The translations under genes were made by a program, and so were the position numbers. Source: Cellulomonas denverensis (lineage in GTDB: Bacteria > Actinomycetota > Actinomycetes > Actinomycetales > Cellulomonadaceae). From it: a DNA stretch of 64,000 bases. The stretch's first letter is position 1, and each line of letters starts with the position of its first letter. The DNA lies in the NCBI RefSeq assembly GCF_012396125.1, contig NZ_JAAXOX010000009.1, positions 62,001 through 126,000 of the forward strand. Direction: 5' to 3'. Below, piece by piece: positions 10,954 through 20,698 of the stretch. The notes beneath the pieces are model-generated. The model had not been told where the DNA came from. It saw nothing but the letters and a program-made list of their open reading frames with translations, and searched no databases.

Positions 10954-12371
10954 CCCTCGACGCCACCCGGGTCCTGGTCGCCGGGCTCGGCGTCTCCGGT
11001 CGTGCGGCCCGGGATGTCCTGACCGGCCGCGGGCTCACCGTGCTGACCGCCGACGACCGGGCCGAGGACGCCGAGCTGACCCTGGCCGCGGCCGCCGAGC
11101 GGCTGTCCGAGGTCGAGCTGGTGGTGGTCTCGCCGGGGATCGCTCCGCACCACCCGCTGCTGGTCGCCGCCCGTGCGGCCGGGCTGCCGGTGTGGAGCGA
11201 GGTGGAGCTGGCCTGGCAGCTGCGGGTGGATCGCGCCGGTGGCGGCGGACCCGCGCCCTGGCTGGCGGTCACCGGCACCAACGGCAAGACCACCACGGTG
11301 GAGATGCTGGCCAGCATCCTGACCGCGTCCGGGGAGCGCACCGCCGCGGTCGGCAACGTCGGCACCCCGGTGGTGCTGGCCGCCACCGACCCGGAGCTGG
11401 ACGTGCTGGCGGTGGAGCTGTCCAGCTTCCAGCTGCACCACACCCACTCGATGGCCGCCGAGGCCGCCGCGGTGCTCAACCTCGCCGCCGACCACCTGGA
11501 CTGGCACGGCTCGATGGCCGCCTATGCCGCGGACAAGGGCCGGATCTTCACCGGGGTGCAGCGGGCCTGCGTGTACAACGCCGCCGACCGTGCGACCGAG
11601 GAGCTGGTCCGGGAGGCCGACGTGGCCGACGGGGCGATCGCGGTGGGCTTCACCCTGTCCACCCCGGGGCTGGGCCAGGTCGGCCTGGTCGAGGACGTGC
11701 TGGTGGACCGCGGCTTCGCCACCGAGCGCCGCACCCACGCCGCGGAGCTGGCGACCTTCGCCGACCTGGCACACCTGGCGCCCGGTGGGTCGGCCCTGGC
11801 CCCGCACACGGTGCAGAACGCGCTGGCCGCCGCCGCCCTGGCGCTGGCGCACGGCGTCGAGCCGGTCGCGGTGCGGGACGGTCTGCGTGCCTACCGCCCG
11901 GGCGCGCACCGGATCGACACCGTCGCGGAGCTGGACGGGGTGCGCTGGGTCGACGACTCCAAGGCCACCAACGCCCACGCCGCCGCCGCCTCGCTCGCCG
12001 CCTTCCCGGCCGGCAGCGTGGTCTGGATCGCTGGCGGGCTGGCCAAGGGTGCCCGGTTCGACGACCTGGTCCGCAGCCGCGGTGACCGGCTGGCCGCGGC
12101 GGTGCTGATCGGGGTCGACGCCGAGCCGCTGTCGCAGGCTCTCGCCCGACACGCCCCGGAAGTTCCCGTGGTCCGGATCGATCCCGGCGAGACTGGGACC
12201 GTGATGACCCGCGCCGTGCAGGAGGCCCGCCGTCTGGCGGCCACCGCCGCGGCGCCCGCCGTCACCGTCCTGCTCGCGCCGGCGTGCGCATCCATGGATC
12301 AGTTCTCCTCCTACGCCGAGCGGGGAGAGGCCTTCGCGGCCGAGGTGCGCGCCCTCGAACCGGCGCGGTGA
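10950..12371 (+). CDS. murD: UDP-MurNAc-L-alanine:D-glutamate ligase MurD
   Basis: A 473-residue ligase that adds D-Glu to UDP-MurNAc-L-Ala. It has the N-terminal nucleotide fold [13 protein letters not shown], the ATP loop [36 protein letters not shown] and the C-terminal [11 protein letters not shown] and [11 protein letters not shown] motifs. I take the TTG at 10950, which overlaps the mraY stop as TTGA and starts right before the nucleotide fold. An in-frame GTG at 10938 would add four residues and cannot be excluded. Confidence 0.93.
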   Translation: MTLDATRVLVAGLGVSGRAARDVLTGRGLTVLTADDRAEDAELTLAAAAERLSEVELVVVSPGIAPHHPLLVAARAAGLPVWSEVELAWQLRVDRAGGGGPAPWLAVTGTNGKTTTVEMLASILTASGERTAAVGNVGTPVVLAATDPELDVLAVELSSFQLHHTHSMAAEAAAVLNLAADHLDWHGSMAAYAADKGRIFTGVQRACVYNAADRATEELVREADVADGAIAVGFTLSTPGLGQVGLVEDVLVDRGFATERRTHAAELATFADLAHLAPGGSALAPHTVQNALAAAALALAHGVEPVAVRDGLRAYRPGAHRIDTVAELDGVRWVDDSKATNAHAAAASLAAFPAGSVVWIAGGLAKGARFDDLVRSRGDRLAAAVLIGVDAEPLSQALARHAPEVPVVRIDPGETGTVMTRAVQEARRLAATAAAPAVTVLLAPACASMDQFSSYAERGEAFAAEVRALEPAR

Positions 12372-12382
12372 GGAGGGCGGCC

Positions 12383-13654
12383 ATGGCACAGACCACTGAC
12401 GCCACGCCGCGCACCAGGGCACTGCCCGGCAACGACGGTGTCGGCGGCGAGGGCGGCGCACCCGGGAAACGGTCCCGGCTGGGCCAGTGGAACTCCGCGG
12501 TCACCAGCTACTACCTGCTCACCGGCGCCAGCGTGCTGCTGCTGGTGCTCGGCCTGGTGATGGTGCTGTCCTCCTCCTCGGTGGACTCGCTGGCCGACGG
12601 CGGTTCGCCCTACGCGGTGTTCTTCAGCCAGGCGCAGTTCGCGCTGATCGGCCTGCCGCTGATGTGGCTGGCCTCCCGGCTGCCGGTGCGGTTCTACCAC
12701 CGCTTCGCCTGGTTCATCCTGGTCGGCGCGATCGTGATGCAGTTGCTGGTGTTCACCCCGCTCGGCATCGGGCAGGGCGGTAACCGGAACTGGATCCTGA
12801 TCGGCGGGTTCACCGCCCAGCCTTCCGAGGCGGTCAAGCTCGCGCTGGCGATCTGGCTCGGCGCGGTGCTGGCCCGCAAGCGTGCGCTGCTGCAGGACTG
12901 GAAGCACTCGATCATCCCCGCGCTGCCGGTGGCACTGGTCGCCATCGGGGTGGTGCTGATGGGCCACGACCTGGGCACCGCGCTGGTGATGCTGATGTTG
13001 GTCGCCGGTGCGCTGTTCGTGGCCGGGGTGCCGATGCGGGTGTTCGGGGTGGCCGGGCTCGGCGCGGTGGTCGCGGTGATCGGCCTCGCGGTCACCAGCG
13101 AGAACCGGATGCAGCGGATCTCCGACTTCTTCTCCGGCGACCCCGACCTGGCCGCGGGCGGGTACCAGACGCTGCACGGCACCCAGGCCCTGGCCACCGG
13201 CGGCTGGTTCGGCCTCGGACTCGGGCAGTCCCGGGAGAAGTGGTCCTACCTGCCCGAGGCGCACAACGACTTCATCTTCGCGATCATCGGCGAGGAACTC
13301 GGCCTGATCGGCACCCTGCTGGTGCTGCTGTTGTTCGCCCTGCTGGCACTCGGCATGTTCCGGGTGATCGCTCGGCACCCCGACCCGGTCGCCCAGATCA
13401 CCACCGGCGCGATCGCCGCCTGGATCATCGGGCAGGCGCTGGTGAACATGGGCGTGGTGGTCGGCCTGGTGCCGGTGATCGGCGTGCCGCTGCCGCTGGT
13501 CTCCGCCGGTGGCTCGGCGCTGATCATGACGATGGCCGCACTGGGTGTGGTGATCTCCTTCGCCCGGGGTGAGCCCGGCGCCGCCGAGGCCCTGTCCGCC
13601 CGCCCGCATGTGCTGCGCCGCTCGCTGGCCGTGATCGGCCGCGTCCGGCGGTGA
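12383..13654 (+). CDS. ftsW: Septal peptidoglycan polymerase FtsW (SEDS family)
   Basis: A 423-residue SEDS glycosyltransferase that polymerises lipid II with FtsI. After a polar 40-residue N terminus there are about ten transmembrane helices. SEDS motifs include NWILIGGFTAQPSEAVK, MGHDLGTA, the acidic loop PEAHNDFIFAIIGEELG and PLPLVSAGGSAL. The ATG at 12383 follows GGAGGGCGG at a good distance. Its stop codon is shared with a possible upstream GTG of the next gene. Confidence 0.95.
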   Translation: MAQTTDATPRTRALPGNDGVGGEGGAPGKRSRLGQWNSAVTSYYLLTGASVLLLVLGLVMVLSSSSVDSLADGGSPYAVFFSQAQFALIGLPLMWLASRLPVRFYHRFAWFILVGAIVMQLLVFTPLGIGQGGNRNWILIGGFTAQPSEAVKLALAIWLGAVLARKRALLQDWKHSIIPALPVALVAIGVVLMGHDLGTALVMLMLVAGALFVAGVPMRVFGVAGLGAVVAVIGLAVTSENRMQRISDFFSGDPDLAAGGYQTLHGTQALATGGWFGLGLGQSREKWSYLPEAHNDFIFAIIGEELGLIGTLLVLLLFALLALGMFRVIARHPDPVAQITTGAIAAWIIGQALVNMGVVVGLVPVIGVPLPLVSAGGSALIMTMAALGVVISFARGEPGAAEALSARPHVLRRSLAVIGRVRR

Positions 13655-13713
13655 CCGGCACCGACCCGATCTCCCGCACCCCGCACCAGCCGCTTGACCG
13701 TCCGGAGGACACC

Positions 13714-16560
13714 GTGACCGCACCCGACCACCCCGCCGACGCGACCCCGGTCACCCGGGCGGTGCTGCTGGCGGGCGGGGGGACCGCCGGGCACGTCAAC
13801 CCGCTGCTGTCCGTGGCCGAGGAGCTGCGGGCCCGGGACCCGGAGCTGCGACTGGCCGCGCTCGGCACCGAGGAGGGCCTGGAGTCCCGGCTGGTGCCGG
13901 AGCGGGGGATCGAGCTGTTCACGGTGCCCAAGGTGCCGCTGCCCCGGCGCCCCACCCCGGACTGGTTCCGGCTGCCCCGCCGGCTGCGTGGCGCGGTGGA
14001 CGCCGCCGGTGCCGCCATCGATGAGGTGGGCGCCCAGGCGGTGGTCGGCTTCGGCGGGTATGTGGCGACCCCGGCGTACCTGGCGGCCCGCAACCGGGGC
14101 ATCCCGGTGGTGATCCACGAGCAGAACGCGCGTGCGGGGCTGGCCAACCGGCTGGGCGCGCGCTGGGCCGAGTCGGTGGCGGTGACCTTCCCCGGCACCC
14201 GGCTGCCGCGCGCCGTGGTCACCGGCCTGCCGCTGCGGCCGGAGATCCTCGGGCTGCTGGCCGACCGGGAGGCCGACCCGGTCGGCACCCGGCGCCGGGC
14301 CGCCGCCGAACTCGGCATCGACCCCACCCGGCCGGTGCTGCTGGTCACCGGCGGTTCGCTCGGCGCGCTGTCGATCAACACCGCGGTCGCCGCCCAGGCC
14401 GCCGCCGTGCTGGCCACCGGTGCCGAGGTGCTGCACCTGACCGGGGCGGGCAAGGGCGACGCGGTGCGCTCGGCGGTCCGGGGTGTGCCGGGCGCCGAGC
14501 GCTATCACGTCCGGGAGTACCTGGGGGAGATGGAGCAGGCGCTGGCGATCGCCGACCTGGTGCTGTGCCGGGCGGGGGCGGGCACCGTCTCCGAGCTGGC
14601 CGCGCTCGGCATCCCGGCGGTGTACGTCCCGCTGCCGGTCGGCAACGGCGAACAGAAGCTGAACGCCCAGCCGGTGGTGGCCGCCGGCGGTGGCCTGCTG
14701 GTCGCCGACGACGACCTGACCCCGGACTGGTTCGCCGAGCACCTGGTGCCGCTGCTCAAGCCGCAGTCTGCGGCCCAGCGCGAGCAGATGGGTGCCGCCG
14801 CCGCGACCATCGGGGTGCCGGATGCCGCCCAGCGGGTGGCGGACCTGGTCGAGGACGCGCTGGCCGTGGGCGCCGAGCGGATCGCCGCGGCCGAGCAGGA
14901 GGCGGCGGACCGGCTCGCCGCCGCCGAGCAGGAGGACGCGGACCGGCTCGCCGCCGAGCAGGACGCGCCGGACCCGGAGGCGGTGCCGGACGAGGACGCT
15001 GCCGCGCCGCTCCCCGACCGGTCCGAGCAGGCCGCCGATGAGGACCTGCCGGCGGATGAGGATGCCGCCGCCGTCGAGCCGGTTGCGCCTGTGACCCCGG
15101 CCGGCCGGATCGACCCCGCCGACCCCACCACCTTCGGCACCGTGCACCTGATCGGGATCGGCGGGGCCGGGATGTCCGCCGTGGCCGGCCTGCTCGCCGA
15201 GCGCGGCCTGACCGTCCAGGGCTCCGACGCCCAGGAGGGCCCCGCGGTCGCCGGTCTGCGGGCCGCCGGGATCACCGTCCTGATCGGGCACGAGGCGGCG
15301 CATCTGGACGGCGCGGACACCGTGGTGATCTCCAGCGCGATCCGGGCGACCAACCCGGAGCTGGCCCGGGCCCGCGAGCTCGGCCTGCCGGTGCTGCACC
15401 GGTCCGAGGCGCTGGCCGCCCTGATGGACGACCGGATCGCCGTGGTGGTCGCCGGGGCGCACGGGAAGACCACCACCTCCGCGATGGTGGCGGCGGCGCT
15501 GACCGCGGTCGGCCGCCAGGACCCGGTGCTCGACCCCAGCTACGCGATCGGCGGCACGCTGCGCACCGAGGTGGGCCCGCTGCCCGGACACCGCACCGGC
15601 GCCGGACAGTCCTTCGTCGCCGAGGCCGACGAGTCGGACGGCTCCTTCCTGAACTACCGGCCCGCGGTCGCGGTGATCACCAACATCGAGCCGGACCACC
15701 TGGACCACTACGGCACCGTCGACGCCTTCGAGCAGGCCTTCGCCGATTTCACCGACCGGATCCGGCCGGGCGGGGCGCTGGTCGCCTGCACCGACGACCC
15801 GGGGGTGCAGCGCCTGCTGGCCCGGGTCGGCGACGAGCTGGCCGGCCGTGGCGTGCGGGTGCTGACCTACGGCCGGACCGGTGAGCCGGATCTGCGGCTC
15901 GGCGACACGGTCGAGACACCCGGCGGCTGGCGCACCCCGCTCACCTCCTCCCTGGACGGCCTGCCCGGCGCCACGCTGGAACTGCGGGTGCCCGGCGACC
16001 ACAACGCCGCCGATGCCGCCGCCGCCTACCTGGCCGCCTGGGCCGCCGGTGCGGATGTGGTGGACACGGTGCGTGGCCTGGCCGAGTTCCAGGGCACCGG
16101 GCGCCGGTTCGAGGACCGCGGCACGGTCCGGGACATCCGGGTGGTCGACGACTACGCCCACCACCCGACCGAGGTCGCCGCCCTGCTGCGCACCGCGCGC
16201 GCGGTGGCCGGGACCGGCCGGGTGCTGGTGCTGTTCCAGCCGCACCTGTTCTCCCGGACCCGGGCGTTCGCCGACGAGTTCGCCGCGGCCCTGGGCCTGG
16301 CCGACCTCGCCGTGGTGACCGACGTCTACGCTGCCCGCGAGGACCCCGACCCCGAGGTGACCGGCGACACCATCGTCACGCTGGCACCGGACCCGGACCG
16401 GATGCGCTTCGTGCCCGGCCGGGAGGACGCGGCCCGGGCGGTCGCCGCCGCCGCACTGCCCGGCGACCTGGTGCTGACCGTCGGCGCCGGGGACGTCACC
16501 GCGCTCGGCGCCGTGATCCTGGCCGAGCTGGCGGAGGCGCCCACCCCGGAGCAGGACTGA
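13714..16560 (+). CDS. MurG-MurC fusion: lipid II GlcNAc transferase joined to UDP-MurNAc:L-alanine ligase
   Basis: One uninterrupted 948-residue reading frame encodes two enzymes. Residues 15-390 are MurG, with the LAGGGTAGHVN loop, GFGGYVATPAYLAA, HEQNARAGLANR, TGGSLGALSIN and CRAGAGTVSELAALG; MurG adds GlcNAc to lipid I at the membrane. Residues 391-473 are an acidic Ala/Glu/Asp/Pro linker with AAEQEAADRLA-type repeats. Residues 474-948 are MurC, with HLIGIGGAGMSA, AGAHGKTTTSAM, EADESDGSF, NIEPDHLDHYG and VDDYAHHPTEVAALL; MurC adds L-Ala to UDP-MurNAc. I choose GTG 13714, five bases after GGAGG; GTG 13651 would overlap ftsW. A GTG at 15091 lies before MurC but has no ribosome binding site. 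Confidence 0.93.
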   Translation: MTAPDHPADATPVTRAVLLAGGGTAGHVNPLLSVAEELRARDPELRLAALGTEEGLESRLVPERGIELFTVPKVPLPRRPTPDWFRLPRRLRGAVDAAGAAIDEVGAQAVVGFGGYVATPAYLAARNRGIPVVIHEQNARAGLANRLGARWAESVAVTFPGTRLPRAVVTGLPLRPEILGLLADREADPVGTRRRAAAELGIDPTRPVLLVTGGSLGALSINTAVAAQAAAVLATGAEVLHLTGAGKGDAVRSAVRGVPGAERYHVREYLGEMEQALAIADLVLCRAGAGTVSELAALGIPAVYVPLPVGNGEQKLNAQPVVAAGGGLLVADDDLTPDWFAEHLVPLLKPQSAAQREQMGAAAATIGVPDAAQRVADLVEDALAVGAERIAAAEQEAADRLAAAEQEDADRLAAEQDAPDPEAVPDEDAAAPLPDRSEQAADEDLPADEDAAAVEPVAPVTPAGRIDPADPTTFGTVHLIGIGGAGMSAVAGLLAERGLTVQGSDAQEGPAVAGLRAAGITVLIGHEAAHLDGADTVVISSAIRATNPELARARELGLPVLHRSEALAALMDDRIAVVVAGAHGKTTTSAMVAAALTAVGRQDPVLDPSYAIGGTLRTEVGPLPGHRTGAGQSFVAEADESDGSFLNYRPAVAVITNIEPDHLDHYGTVDAFEQAFADFTDRIRPGGALVACTDDPGVQRLLARVGDELAGRGVRVLTYGRTGEPDLRLGDTVETPGGWRTPLTSSLDGLPGATLELRVPGDHNAADAAAAYLAAWAAGADVVDTVRGLAEFQGTGRRFEDRGTVRDIRVVDDYAHHPTEVAALLRTARAVAGTGRVLVLFQPHLFSRTRAFADEFAAALGLADLAVVTDVYAAREDPDPEVTGDTIVTLAPDPDRMRFVPGREDAARAVAAAALPGDLVLTVGAGDVTALGAVILAELAEAPTPEQD

Positions 16561-16564
16561 CCGG

Positions 16565-17959
16565 ATGAGTCCGCAGCGTCCCCGTCCGCCGCAGCCCGGC
16601 CGTGCCGCGTCGCCCCGCCGCCCGGCGGCCCCGCGACCCGCGCCGCCCCGGGCCGGCGGTGGTGGTGCGCCCGAGCGGATCGCCCCGGACGGGGAACAGG
16701 ACGTGTTCCTCGGGTCGGAGGACGCCACCGCCCCGGTGGCCGCCGCGCGCACCGGGGTGAACCCGGCGGCTGGGCGCACCGGGGGAACGCCGGGCCAGGG
16801 TCGGGGGCGTGCGACGACGGCGGCCGGGACCACCGGGCGCAGGGCCAGCACCGAGGTTCCCGGCACCGGGCGCGGGGGCGATGGCACTGCCACCGGGCGG
16901 CGACGCCCCACCGCACCCTCCGCGGCACGGACGACCGCGCCCGCGGCGGCCCGGAGCACCGCCCCGGCTTCGGGCTCGACCCGCACCGTCCCGGGCAGCC
17001 GCCGCACCGCGGCCGGCTCCGCCTCGGGGACCACGTCCTCGGCCACCGGAACCGCCCCGGGGACCCGAGCTCCCGCGGCCACCGCGCCCACCCCCGCCGC
17101 CGTCGCTCCCGCCCGGTCGCCGCGCCGCACCACCGGCACGGTCGCCGCCCCCGGACGCGGTGCGCCCCGCACCCCCGCCGGCGGCGTGGTGGCCCAGGGG
17201 TCGGCGGCCCGGTTCGCCGAGCGGGCCCGGGCGCACCGCCGACTGACCCAGCGCCGGATCCTGATCGTGGTCGCCGCCGTGCTGGCGGTGGCCGGACTGG
17301 CCTGGCTGCTGTTCTTCTCCCCGGTGCTGGCGCTGCGCGCGGACCAGGTGCAGGTGACCGGCGCGGACTCGGTGGTGGCGATGGACCAGGTGCAGGCGGT
17401 GGTGGACGCCCGGGACGGCTTGCCGCTGCCCCGGCTGGACACCTCGGCGCTGCGGTCGGAGCTGCTGGAGGTGCCGGGTGTGCGGGATGTCACGGTCACC
17501 CGGGAGTGGCCGCACGGGCTGAGCGTCGCGCTGGTCGCGCGCGAACCGGTGGCGGCGGTGCCGGAGGACTCGGAGGTGGTCCGCTCCGCGGAGGGCACCC
17601 CGACCGGGTCGGGCTTCGCACTGGTGGACGAGGAGGGGGTCCAGGTCGGTCGCGCGGATGCCGCACCGGAGGGACTGCCGGTGGTCGAGGTGCCGGTGGG
17701 GGAGGAGCGGGTGCTCTCCGCGGTGCTCGGTGTGCTGGAGCAACTGCCGGAGGATCTGCTGGCCCAGGTCGGCGAGGTGTCGGCGACCACCCAGGACTCG
17801 GTGAACTTCACCCTGCGCGACGGGGCGGCGGTGGAGTGGGGCAGCGACCAGGACTCGCCGTTGAAGGCCGCGGTGCTGTCGGCGCTGCGGGCGGCGCCGG
17901 AGACCGCCGGGGCCAGTCGCTACGACGTCTCCGCCCCGACTATGCCCGTCGTGGGATAG
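16565..17959 (+). CDS. ftsQ: Cell division protein FtsQ with a very long cytoplasmic tail
   Basis: A 464-residue divisome protein. Residues 1-230 form a Pro/Ala/Thr/Arg/Gly-rich, strongly basic and probably disordered cytoplasmic tail. One transmembrane helix follows (about 232-255). A POTRA-like domain comes next (LRADQVQVTGADSV to VTREWPHGLSVALVAREPVA), and then the FtsQ beta domain. FtsQ bridges FtsL/FtsB-type proteins to the rest of the divisome. Typical homologues have tails of tens to about a hundred residues, so this one is long. The ATG at 16565 is four bases after the murC stop. Confidence 0.9.
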   Translation: MSPQRPRPPQPGRAASPRRPAAPRPAPPRAGGGGAPERIAPDGEQDVFLGSEDATAPVAAARTGVNPAAGRTGGTPGQGRGRATTAAGTTGRRASTEVPGTGRGGDGTATGRRRPTAPSAARTTAPAAARSTAPASGSTRTVPGSRRTAAGSASGTTSSATGTAPGTRAPAATAPTPAAVAPARSPRRTTGTVAAPGRGAPRTPAGGVVAQGSAARFAERARAHRRLTQRRILIVVAAVLAVAGLAWLLFFSPVLALRADQVQVTGADSVVAMDQVQAVVDARDGLPLPRLDTSALRSELLEVPGVRDVTVTREWPHGLSVALVAREPVAAVPEDSEVVRSAEGTPTGSGFALVDEEGVQVGRADAAPEGLPVVEVPVGEERVLSAVLGVLEQLPEDLLAQVGEVSATTQDSVNFTLRDGAAVEWGSDQDSPLKAAVLSALRAAPETAGASRYDVSAPTMPVVG

Positions 17960-17965
17960 GGGCGA

Positions 17966-17981
17966 ATCACACCGGTGTGAT
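17966..17981. promoter_or_regulatory. 16-bp perfect palindrome after ftsQ
   Basis: ATCACACCGGTGTGAT at 17966-17981 is a perfect two-fold palindrome without a loop, six bases after the ftsQ stop. Its length and lack of a loop suit a dimeric repressor site better than a terminator. I cannot name the binding protein. Confidence 0.4.
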
Positions 17982-18003
17982 CCGACACGCGCGGCGTGGC
18001 AGA

Positions 18004-18078
18004 TTGATCGCCCGGGACGTGGAACATACCTTCACGTCTAGACAGAAATGACATAACTCTAACCCTCTAGTTGAGGGT
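18004..18078 (+). promoter_or_regulatory. ftsZ promoter region with a conserved-looking inverted repeat
   Basis: TTGATC (18004-18009) and TACCTT (18027-18032) are 17 bp apart and fit a principal-sigma promoter. TTCACG (18031-18036) and TAACTC (18054-18059) form a second, weaker pair. An inverted repeat ACCCTC-TAGTT-GAGGGT follows at 18062-18078, at the beginning of either transcript. This would allow ftsZ to be expressed independently of the upstream mur genes. Confidence 0.55.
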
Positions 18079-18123
18079 GAAGGTTCGTCCGACACGCGAA
18101 GACGAAGACGAGAGGCACCCACC

Positions 18124-19368
18124 GTGGCAGCTCCGCAGAACTACCTGGCGGTCATCAAGGTCGTCGGCATCGGCGGCGGTGGCGTCAACGCCGTGAACCG
18201 CATGATCGAGGTCGGGCTCAAGGGCGTCGAGTTCATCGCGGTGAACACCGATGCGCAGGCCCTGCTGATGTCGGACGCCGACGTGAAGCTGGACGTGGGC
18301 CGCGAGCTGACCCGCGGTCTGGGCGCCGGCGCCGACCCCGAGGTGGGCAAGAAGGCCGCCGAGGACCACGCGGAGGAGATCGAGGACGTCCTGCGCGGCG
18401 CCGACATGGTCTTCGTCACCGCCGGTGAGGGCGGTGGCACCGGCACCGGTGGCGCCCCGGTCGTCGCCCGGATCGCCCGCTCGCTCGGCGCGCTGACCAT
18501 CGGTGTGGTCACCCGGCCGTTCCAGTTCGAGGGCCGTCGCCGCTCGGTGCAGGCCGACGCCGGCATCGAGGCGCTCCGGGCCGAGGTCGACACCCTGATC
18601 GTGATCCCGAACGACCGGCTGCTGTCCATCGCCGACCGCTCGGTCTCGGTGCTGGACGCGTTCCGCTCCGCCGACCAGGTGCTGCTCTCCGGTGTGCAGG
18701 GCATCACCGACCTGATCACCACCCCCGGCCTGATCAACCTGGACTTCGCCGACGTGAAGTCCGTGATGCAGGGTGCGGGCTCCGCGCTGATGGGGATCGG
18801 ATCGGCCCGCGGCGAGGATCGTGCGGTGCAGGCCTCCGAACTGGCGATCAGCTCCCCGCTGCTGGAGGCCAGCATCGACGGCGCCCACGGCGTGCTGCTG
18901 TCCATCCAGGGTGGCTCCGACCTCGGCCTGTTCGAGATCAACGAGGCCGCCCGCCTGGTGCAGGAGGCCGCGCACCCGGAGGCGAACATCATCTTCGGTG
19001 CCGTGATCGACGACGCGCTGGGCGACGAGGTCCGGGTGACCGTGATCGCGGCCGGCTTCGACGGTGGGGCGCCGACCAAGCGCGACGACCGGGCACTCGG
19101 TCAGGTCGGCCGGGCCAGCGCACCGGCCCAGCCCGCGAGCATCCCGCCCGCCCCGGCCCCCGCCGTGCCGCCGACCACCGGTGCGCACGCCGCGGTGCAC
19201 CCGCAGCCGGTCGACCCGGACGCCGAGGGCGAGGGCGTGCCCGCGTTCCTGTCCGCGGAGCAGGCCGCCGAGCGCACCTCCCAGCTCGAGGTCCCGCCGC
19301 GGATCTACGAGGAGGAGATCCAGCGCCGCCGGGACGACGAGCTGGACGTGCCCGACTTCCTCAAGTGA
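18124..19368 (+). CDS. ftsZ: Cell division GTPase FtsZ
   Basis: A 414-residue tubulin homologue that polymerises into the cytokinetic ring. It shows [15 protein letters not shown], the GTP loop [13 protein letters not shown] near residue 102, NDRLL and DFADVKSVM with the T7-loop residues. A Pro/Ala-rich variable linker starts near residue 320, and the C-terminal peptide [13 protein letters not shown] would bind SepF and other membrane anchors. The start is GTG with AGAGGCACC upstream. It overlaps pgeF by GTGA. Confidence 0.97.
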   Translation: MAAPQNYLAVIKVVGIGGGGVNAVNRMIEVGLKGVEFIAVNTDAQALLMSDADVKLDVGRELTRGLGAGADPEVGKKAAEDHAEEIEDVLRGADMVFVTAGEGGGTGTGGAPVVARIARSLGALTIGVVTRPFQFEGRRRSVQADAGIEALRAEVDTLIVIPNDRLLSIADRSVSVLDAFRSADQVLLSGVQGITDLITTPGLINLDFADVKSVMQGAGSALMGIGSARGEDRAVQASELAISSPLLEASIDGAHGVLLSIQGGSDLGLFEINEAARLVQEAAHPEANIIFGAVIDDALGDEVRVTVIAAGFDGGAPTKRDDRALGQVGRASAPAQPASIPPAPAPAVPPTTGAHAAVHPQPVDPDAEGEGVPAFLSAEQAAERTSQLEVPPRIYEEEIQRRRDDELDVPDFLK

Positions 19369-20108
19369 CGCTGAGCGACGGCGCGGTGATCGGGGTCGAC
19401 CTCGGCCCCGGCATCCGCGCCTGCTTCACCACCCGGGCCGGCGGGGTGAGCCCCGCGCCCTGGGACGAACTCAACCTCGGCCAGGCGGTCGGCGACGATC
19501 CGGACCGGGTCGCCGCCAACCGTGCCCGGGTCCAGGACTGGGCCGGCGTCCCGCTCAGCTGGGGTCACCAGGTGCACGGCACCGTGGTCCGGCTGGTCGA
19601 CGGTCCGGACGCCGGGACGGACGACTGCGATGCCGTGGCGGTGCTGCGGCCCGGCCTCGGCGCGGCGGTGCTGGTCGCCGACTGCGTGCCGGTGCTGATC
19701 GCCGACCCGGACGCCCGGGTCGCCGCCGCCGTGCACGCCGGCCGCCGCGGACTGCTCGCCGGAGTGGTGCAGGAGGCCGTGGCCGCCCTGACCGCGCACG
19801 GCGCCGACCCGGCCCGGATGCGGGCGGCGATCGGCCCGTGCATCCGCGGCCCGCACTACGAGGTGCCCGCCGCCATGCGGGACGAGGCGGCCGCGGTGCT
19901 GCCGGCCACCGCGTGCACCACCGTGGACGGCACCCCCGGCCTGGACCTGCCCGCCGGGGTGCGCAGCGTGCTCACGGCTGCCGGGCTGCGCGAGGTGCTG
20001 GACACCGGGCTGGACACGGCGGTCGACGACCGCTTCTTCTCGCACCGGAGAGCCCAGCGGGCGGGGGTCACCACCGGCCGCTCCGCCGGTGTGATCGCCC
20101 TGGTCTGA
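19365..20108 (+). CDS. pgeF: PgeF/YfiH-family polyphenol oxidase-like protein (LACC1 family)
   Basis: A 247-residue member of the YfiH/LACC1 family. These proteins are annotated as multicopper-like oxidases or as purine nucleoside phosphorylases, and also linked to editing of peptidoglycan precursors. Family residues include [36 protein letters not shown] and [13 protein letters not shown]. Its position between ftsZ and sepF is conserved in actinobacteria. The GTG start overlaps the ftsZ stop. The exact activity cannot be told from sequence. Confidence 0.88.
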   Translation: MTLSDGAVIGVDLGPGIRACFTTRAGGVSPAPWDELNLGQAVGDDPDRVAANRARVQDWAGVPLSWGHQVHGTVVRLVDGPDAGTDDCDAVAVLRPGLGAAVLVADCVPVLIADPDARVAAAVHAGRRGLLAGVVQEAVAALTAHGADPARMRAAIGPCIRGPHYEVPAAMRDEAAAVLPATACTTVDGTPGLDLPAGVRSVLTAAGLREVLDTGLDTAVDDRFFSHRRAQRAGVTTGRSAGVIALV

Positions 20109-20165
20109 ACGCATTGCCGCGGGCGGTCCGGGCGTGTCGTGACCGGGGCCCGCGTGTCGCGTTGC

Positions 20166-20171
20166 TAGCGT
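20166..20171 (+). promoter_or_regulatory. Possible -10 element for sepF
   Basis: TAGCGT at 20166-20171 lies 44 bases before the sepF start in the only gap between pgeF and sepF. A GGAG ribosome binding site follows. No clear -35 is visible. Confidence 0.35.
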
Positions 20172-20215
20172 GACCGTGCAGGACATGTCAGTTTCCGCAG
20201 GATGGAGTGACCGCG

Positions 20216-20695
20216 ATGGCCGGAGCGCTGCGCAAGACCATGCTGTACCTCGGACTTGCCGACGACCGTGGCGAGCACGAGCAGTACGTCGACGAGTACG
20301 ACGAGCCGGAGGCACCGATGGTGGACGACTACGAGGCCGAGGTGACCCCGCTGCGCCCGCAGCCGGCTCCGTCGCGCCCGGTGGCCGATACCCGTGCGGG
20401 CGAGGGGGAGATCCGGCGGATCACCACCATTCACCCGCGCTCGTACAACGACGCCCGCAAGATCGGTGAGGCGTTCCGCGCCGGCACCCCCGTGATCATG
20501 AACCTCTCGGACATGGACGACTCGGACGCCAAGCGCCTGGTCGACTTCGCCGCGGGTCTGATCTTCGGCCTGCACGGCGCGATCGAGCGGGTGACCAACA
20601 AGGTCTTCCTGCTGTCGCCGTCCAGCGTCGAGATCTCCGGTGGCGTCGAGCGGCCGGGCGAGACCTCGCGCGGCAGCTTCTTCAACCAGAGCTGA
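20216..20695 (+). CDS. sepF: Cell division protein SepF
   Basis: A 159-residue membrane anchor for FtsZ. Residues 1-12 ([12 protein letters not shown]) can form the amphipathic membrane-binding helix. An acidic, Pro-rich linker follows, and then the SepF domain (about 65-150) with the dimer core [22 protein letters not shown] and [13 protein letters not shown] choose ATG 20216, eight bases after GGAG; GTG 20207 is in frame but badly placed for the ribosome binding site. In actinobacteria lacking FtsA, SepF is the main membrane tether. Confidence 0.95.
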   Translation: MAGALRKTMLYLGLADDRGEHEQYVDEYDEPEAPMVDDYEAEVTPLRPQPAPSRPVADTRAGEGEIRRITTIHPRSYNDARKIGEAFRAGTPVIMNLSDMDDSDAKRLVDFAAGLIFGLHGAIERVTNKVFLLSPSSVEISGGVERPGETSRGSFFNQS

Positions 20696-20698
20696 CAC

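Noticed and set aside
15091..16560. A separate murC gene starting at GTG 15091
   Set aside because: No ribosome binding site lies upstream, no stop separates it from murG, and the linker is in frame; kept as an untested alternative only.
13246..17811. A 1521-residue open frame on the minus strand across ftsW-murG/C-ftsQ
   Set aside because: It mirrors the third-position GC of the real genes, has a low-complexity Arg/Ala/Gly/Pro translation and no domain motif.
17984..18096. GACAC motifs near ftsZ as WhiA sites
   Set aside because: GACAC occurs twice, but a 5-mer in GC-rich DNA is expected by chance and no position-specific support is seen.
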